From: a bacterium
GTDB taxonomy: Archaea > Thermoproteota > Nitrososphaeria > Nitrososphaerales > CADDZS01
Length of the DNA: 6,560 bases
Direction of reading: 5' to 3'
Assembly (NCBI GenBank): GCA_027310845.1
Contig: DAIDAB010000107.1
Coordinates: 1 to 6,560, forward strand
Shown here: positions 5,574-6,560 of the stretch, piece after piece
Layout of the letters: each line of letters starts with the position of its first letter
Position numbering within the stretch: position 1 is the first letter of the stretch
Program-made: the position numbers and the translations under genes
Notes under the pieces: model-generated
Database searches by the model: none
What the model was told of the DNA's origin: nothing
The model's input: only the letters and a program-made list of their open reading frames with translations

Positions 5574-5876
5574 GTGACGTTGCTGCCAACCGATCTGCAA
5601 CCCTATGGATCAATCATACTATTGGGATTCCTAGCTTTTGATGGGTTTCTTCTGGGTATCGCTGCAAAGAAAGCGGTGGTCTCAGTAATACTGGTCGTTG
5701 CTGCATTAATGCTAGCGACATTCGTTGGGCTGAGCATTCCATTCTTGAACTCAAGTGAAATAATTACGCAGGTTATGAATTTTGTAACATCGCAAGTAAA
5801 GAGTGGAGGTTCTAGTTTCTTTACGCTTCCAGTGTTTTGGATGATAGGTTTTGCAGTAGGCTTGTGGAAGGGATAG
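5574..5876 (+). CDS. Small integral membrane protein of unknown function (100 aa)
   Basis: The 100-residue protein has about three hydrophobic segments (approximately residues 11-29, 33-50 and 76-97). The 51-75 segment between them is polar and ends in a Lys-Ser-Gly-Gly-Ser turn. The N terminus is short, with no cleavable signal evident. The C terminus is glycine-rich (GFAVGLWKG), and AAKK (20-23) gives positive charge after the first helix. I do not recognise the family, and no catalytic or metal-binding motif is visible. The start is GTG with a good ribosome binding site 7 nt upstream, and the stop lies inside a perfect 12-bp palindrome. Hydrophobic periodicity, the ribosome binding site and the terminator-like structure after it make it a real gene. 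It stands alone, so context gives no functional clue. Confidence 0.75.
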   Translation: MTLLPTDLQPYGSIILLGFLAFDGFLLGIAAKKAVVSVILVVAALMLATFVGLSIPFLNSSEIITQVMNFVTSQVKSGGSSFFTLPVFWMIGFAVGLWKG

Positions 5877-5913
5877 CTATCCTCGATCCAACGGCCTAAA
5901 CTATCCTCTTTTT
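5871..5913 (+). terminator. Terminator-like structure with two alternative pairings
   Basis: GGATAG (5871-5876, containing the TAG stop) can pair with CTATCC at 5877-5882, forming a 12-bp DNA palindrome. It can also pair with a second CTATCC at 5901-5906, which is followed by TCTTTTT (5907-5913). The octamer CTATCCTC is duplicated at 5877-5884 and 5901-5908. The distal pairing plus T5 resembles an intrinsic terminator and would end the small membrane protein transcript. Confidence 0.5.
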
Positions 5914-5972
5914 GTACACGAGATTGTCGACAAACTACTACTCGAATTCTACTGTGTAGGTGACAGTGAACT

Positions 5973-6001
5973 CTCAACCTGCCGGGCATACCGGCCTTGA
6001 G
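5973..6001. repeat. Two-part hairpin, possible structured RNA element
   Basis: CTCAA (5973-5977) pairs with TTGAG (5997-6001) and GCCGG (5981-5985) pairs with CCGGC (5991-5995). The loop is GCATA, and an asymmetric internal loop of 3 nt against 1 nt separates the two stems. A T6 run follows at 6024-6029. This is the most G/C-rich structure in the tail and could belong to a small RNA, but no C/D box, tRNA or other known RNA signature is visible. Confidence 0.35.
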
Positions 6002-6036
6002 TCGCATTGCTTGTGCTCGCGGATTTTTTAATCTGA

Positions 6037-6381
6037 AATACTGCTATCTCTTTACAGCGTCGCTGTGAACAAAAACAGATAAACTGTTCGTGCAGGCGGT
6101 TCGACGGCCTTGGAAATTGCCTGGAAATCAAGAATCCGGATCTGGTTCGTAACGAAATTCTCGAATGCAAACACTCCGACTTGCATGGCTGCTATGTCAC
6201 GACGAAAGCGAAGGACGATAATTTCAGCATTCTGTATGATTTTTTCAATACAATTATGCTACTTCTGACCCAATATCACGGGCACAGATTTTGGATCAAA
6301 ATGACTATGGATATTCAGGAATCGTCAAATAAGTCAGATCTCATCTCACTCAGGTGTTCCAGATATAGGTGCGTTGTATAG
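6037..6381 (+). pseudogene. Start-less cysteine-rich open frame, possible gene remnant (tentative)
   Basis: The frame is open for 114 codons between TGA (6034-6036) and TAG (6379-6381). It has no ATG or GTG in its first half, and TTG 6181 is the only early start. The translation looks protein-like in places (GNCLEIKNPDLVRNEILECK and later YDFFNTIMLLLTQYHGHRFW) and contains eight cysteines. I recognise no family. It could be a decayed gene, a TTG-started 66-residue protein, or a chance open frame. Confidence 0.2.
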
Positions 6382-6524
6382 ATTCGAGTATCAGTCAACG
6401 AGGATGTGTCGAGAGACTCTTCACAATAGAGTTGACAGAATGGACAATTATTGGCAAGTTGGACTAGTCGTTTGTTACATTTGATGGTGAGTATTTCTTT
6501 AGACAAAATCTTTGTCGCATACAT
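6315..6524 (-). CDS. Small protein with CPFC and H-x4-H, possible zinc-binding protein (tentative)
   Basis: The 69-residue frame starts with ATG (6524-6522). It contains IKCNKR, then NNCPFCQLYCEE (about residues 26-37) and THLYLEH (about 51-57). The CxxC followed by HxxxxH recalls the small C2H2-type proteins common in some archaea, but the 21-residue gap exceeds the usual 12, so it is not a standard finger. The C-terminal end is acidic (DLFDDS). No promoter can be seen because the upstream DNA is near the window edge. It overlaps the last 67 bp of the plus-strand start-less frame, and at most one of the two is likely real. Confidence 0.3.
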   Translation of the reverse strand: MYATKILSKEILTIKCNKRLVQLANNCPFCQLYCEESLDTSSLTDTRIYTTHLYLEHLSEMRSDLFDDS

Positions 6525-6560
6525 GAATGTCGTCTGTGTATTAGGCGGTTATCAATTGGC

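Larger units (their letters stand above)
5877..6560. other. Gene-poor 684-bp tail of the window
   Basis: No frame in this stretch is a confident gene. Besides the terminator it holds a 10-bp palindrome TTGTCGACAA (5924-5933), a short hairpin ACTGT/ACAGT (5951-5967) and a larger hairpin at 5973-6001. There is a T6 run at 6024-6029 and two low-confidence open frames (plus 6037-6381, minus 6315-6524). A plus-strand ATG at 6484 opens a frame that runs off the right edge after 25 codons (beginning MVSISLDKIF). That frame could be the start of a gene, but nothing upstream supports it. Confidence 0.5.

Noticed and set aside
5940..6030. tRNA or C/D-box RNA in the hairpin cluster
   Set aside because: There is no T-loop GGTTC-type sequence, acceptor stem, C box (RUGAUGA) or D box arrangement, so no known class can be named.
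5949..6170. 73-residue minus-strand frame in the gene-poor tail
   Set aside because: It has low-complexity Ser/Arg composition, covers the hairpin cluster, and has no motif or regulatory signal.
6484..6560. Plus-strand ATG frame running off the right edge
   Set aside because: Only 25 codons are visible, without a ribosome binding site or a convincing TATA box; it cannot be judged without more sequence.

Overview
This looks like archaeal chromosomal DNA of roughly balanced base composition. The best evidence is the PAC2-family gene (archaeal relatives of proteasome assembly chaperones), A/T-rich TATA-like boxes about 38 nt upstream of two plus-strand genes, very short predicted leaders, and heavy use of TTG as start codon. 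A Thermoproteota/Nitrososphaeria-like source is a guess from general feel. No rRNA, tRNA, CRISPR array, insertion sequence or phage gene was recognised. The six confident genes cover about 75% of the window.

Layout. Positions 1-288 hold no convincing gene, only a TATA-like sequence at the extreme left edge and a perfect hairpin at the end of the next gene. Two minus-strand membrane-protein genes follow: a PAP2-superfamily protein of the Aur1/inositol-phosphorylceramide-synthase-like type (289-1212) and a 12-TM-type MFS transporter (1370-2593). They are separated by 157 bp that contains a promoter-like region with a repeated GTTCAA/TTGAAC motif, so they are probably separate transcription units. 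The MFS gene is divergent from a plus-strand PAC2-family gene (2723-3505). Next comes a tight two-gene operon (3642-5335) encoding a GHMP sugar kinase of the HddA type and a sugar-1-phosphate nucleotidyltransferase of the HddC type. It has its own TATA box and a 16-bp near-perfect palindrome upstream. A short gene for a 100-residue membrane protein of unknown function lies at 5574-5876, ending in a terminator-like structure. The last 680 bp has no confident gene: it holds hairpins, a start-less cysteine-rich open frame and a small minus-strand frame with a CxxC...HxxxxH pattern.

How the genes may work together. The clearest functional unit is the kinase/nucleotidyltransferase pair. Together they would turn a heptose-7-phosphate into a nucleotide-activated heptose (GDP-D-glycero-alpha-D-manno-heptose if the family assignment is exact) for glycans such as S-layer, N-linked or lipid glycans. 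The other two enzymes of the known pathway, the isomerase GmhA and the phosphatase GmhB, are not in the window. The PAP2 membrane protein could act in lipid or lipid-linked glycan metabolism, but nothing in the sequence ties it to the operon. I did not find convincing evidence of a new multi-gene system. The most unusual material is the non-coding and small-ORF content between and after the genes.
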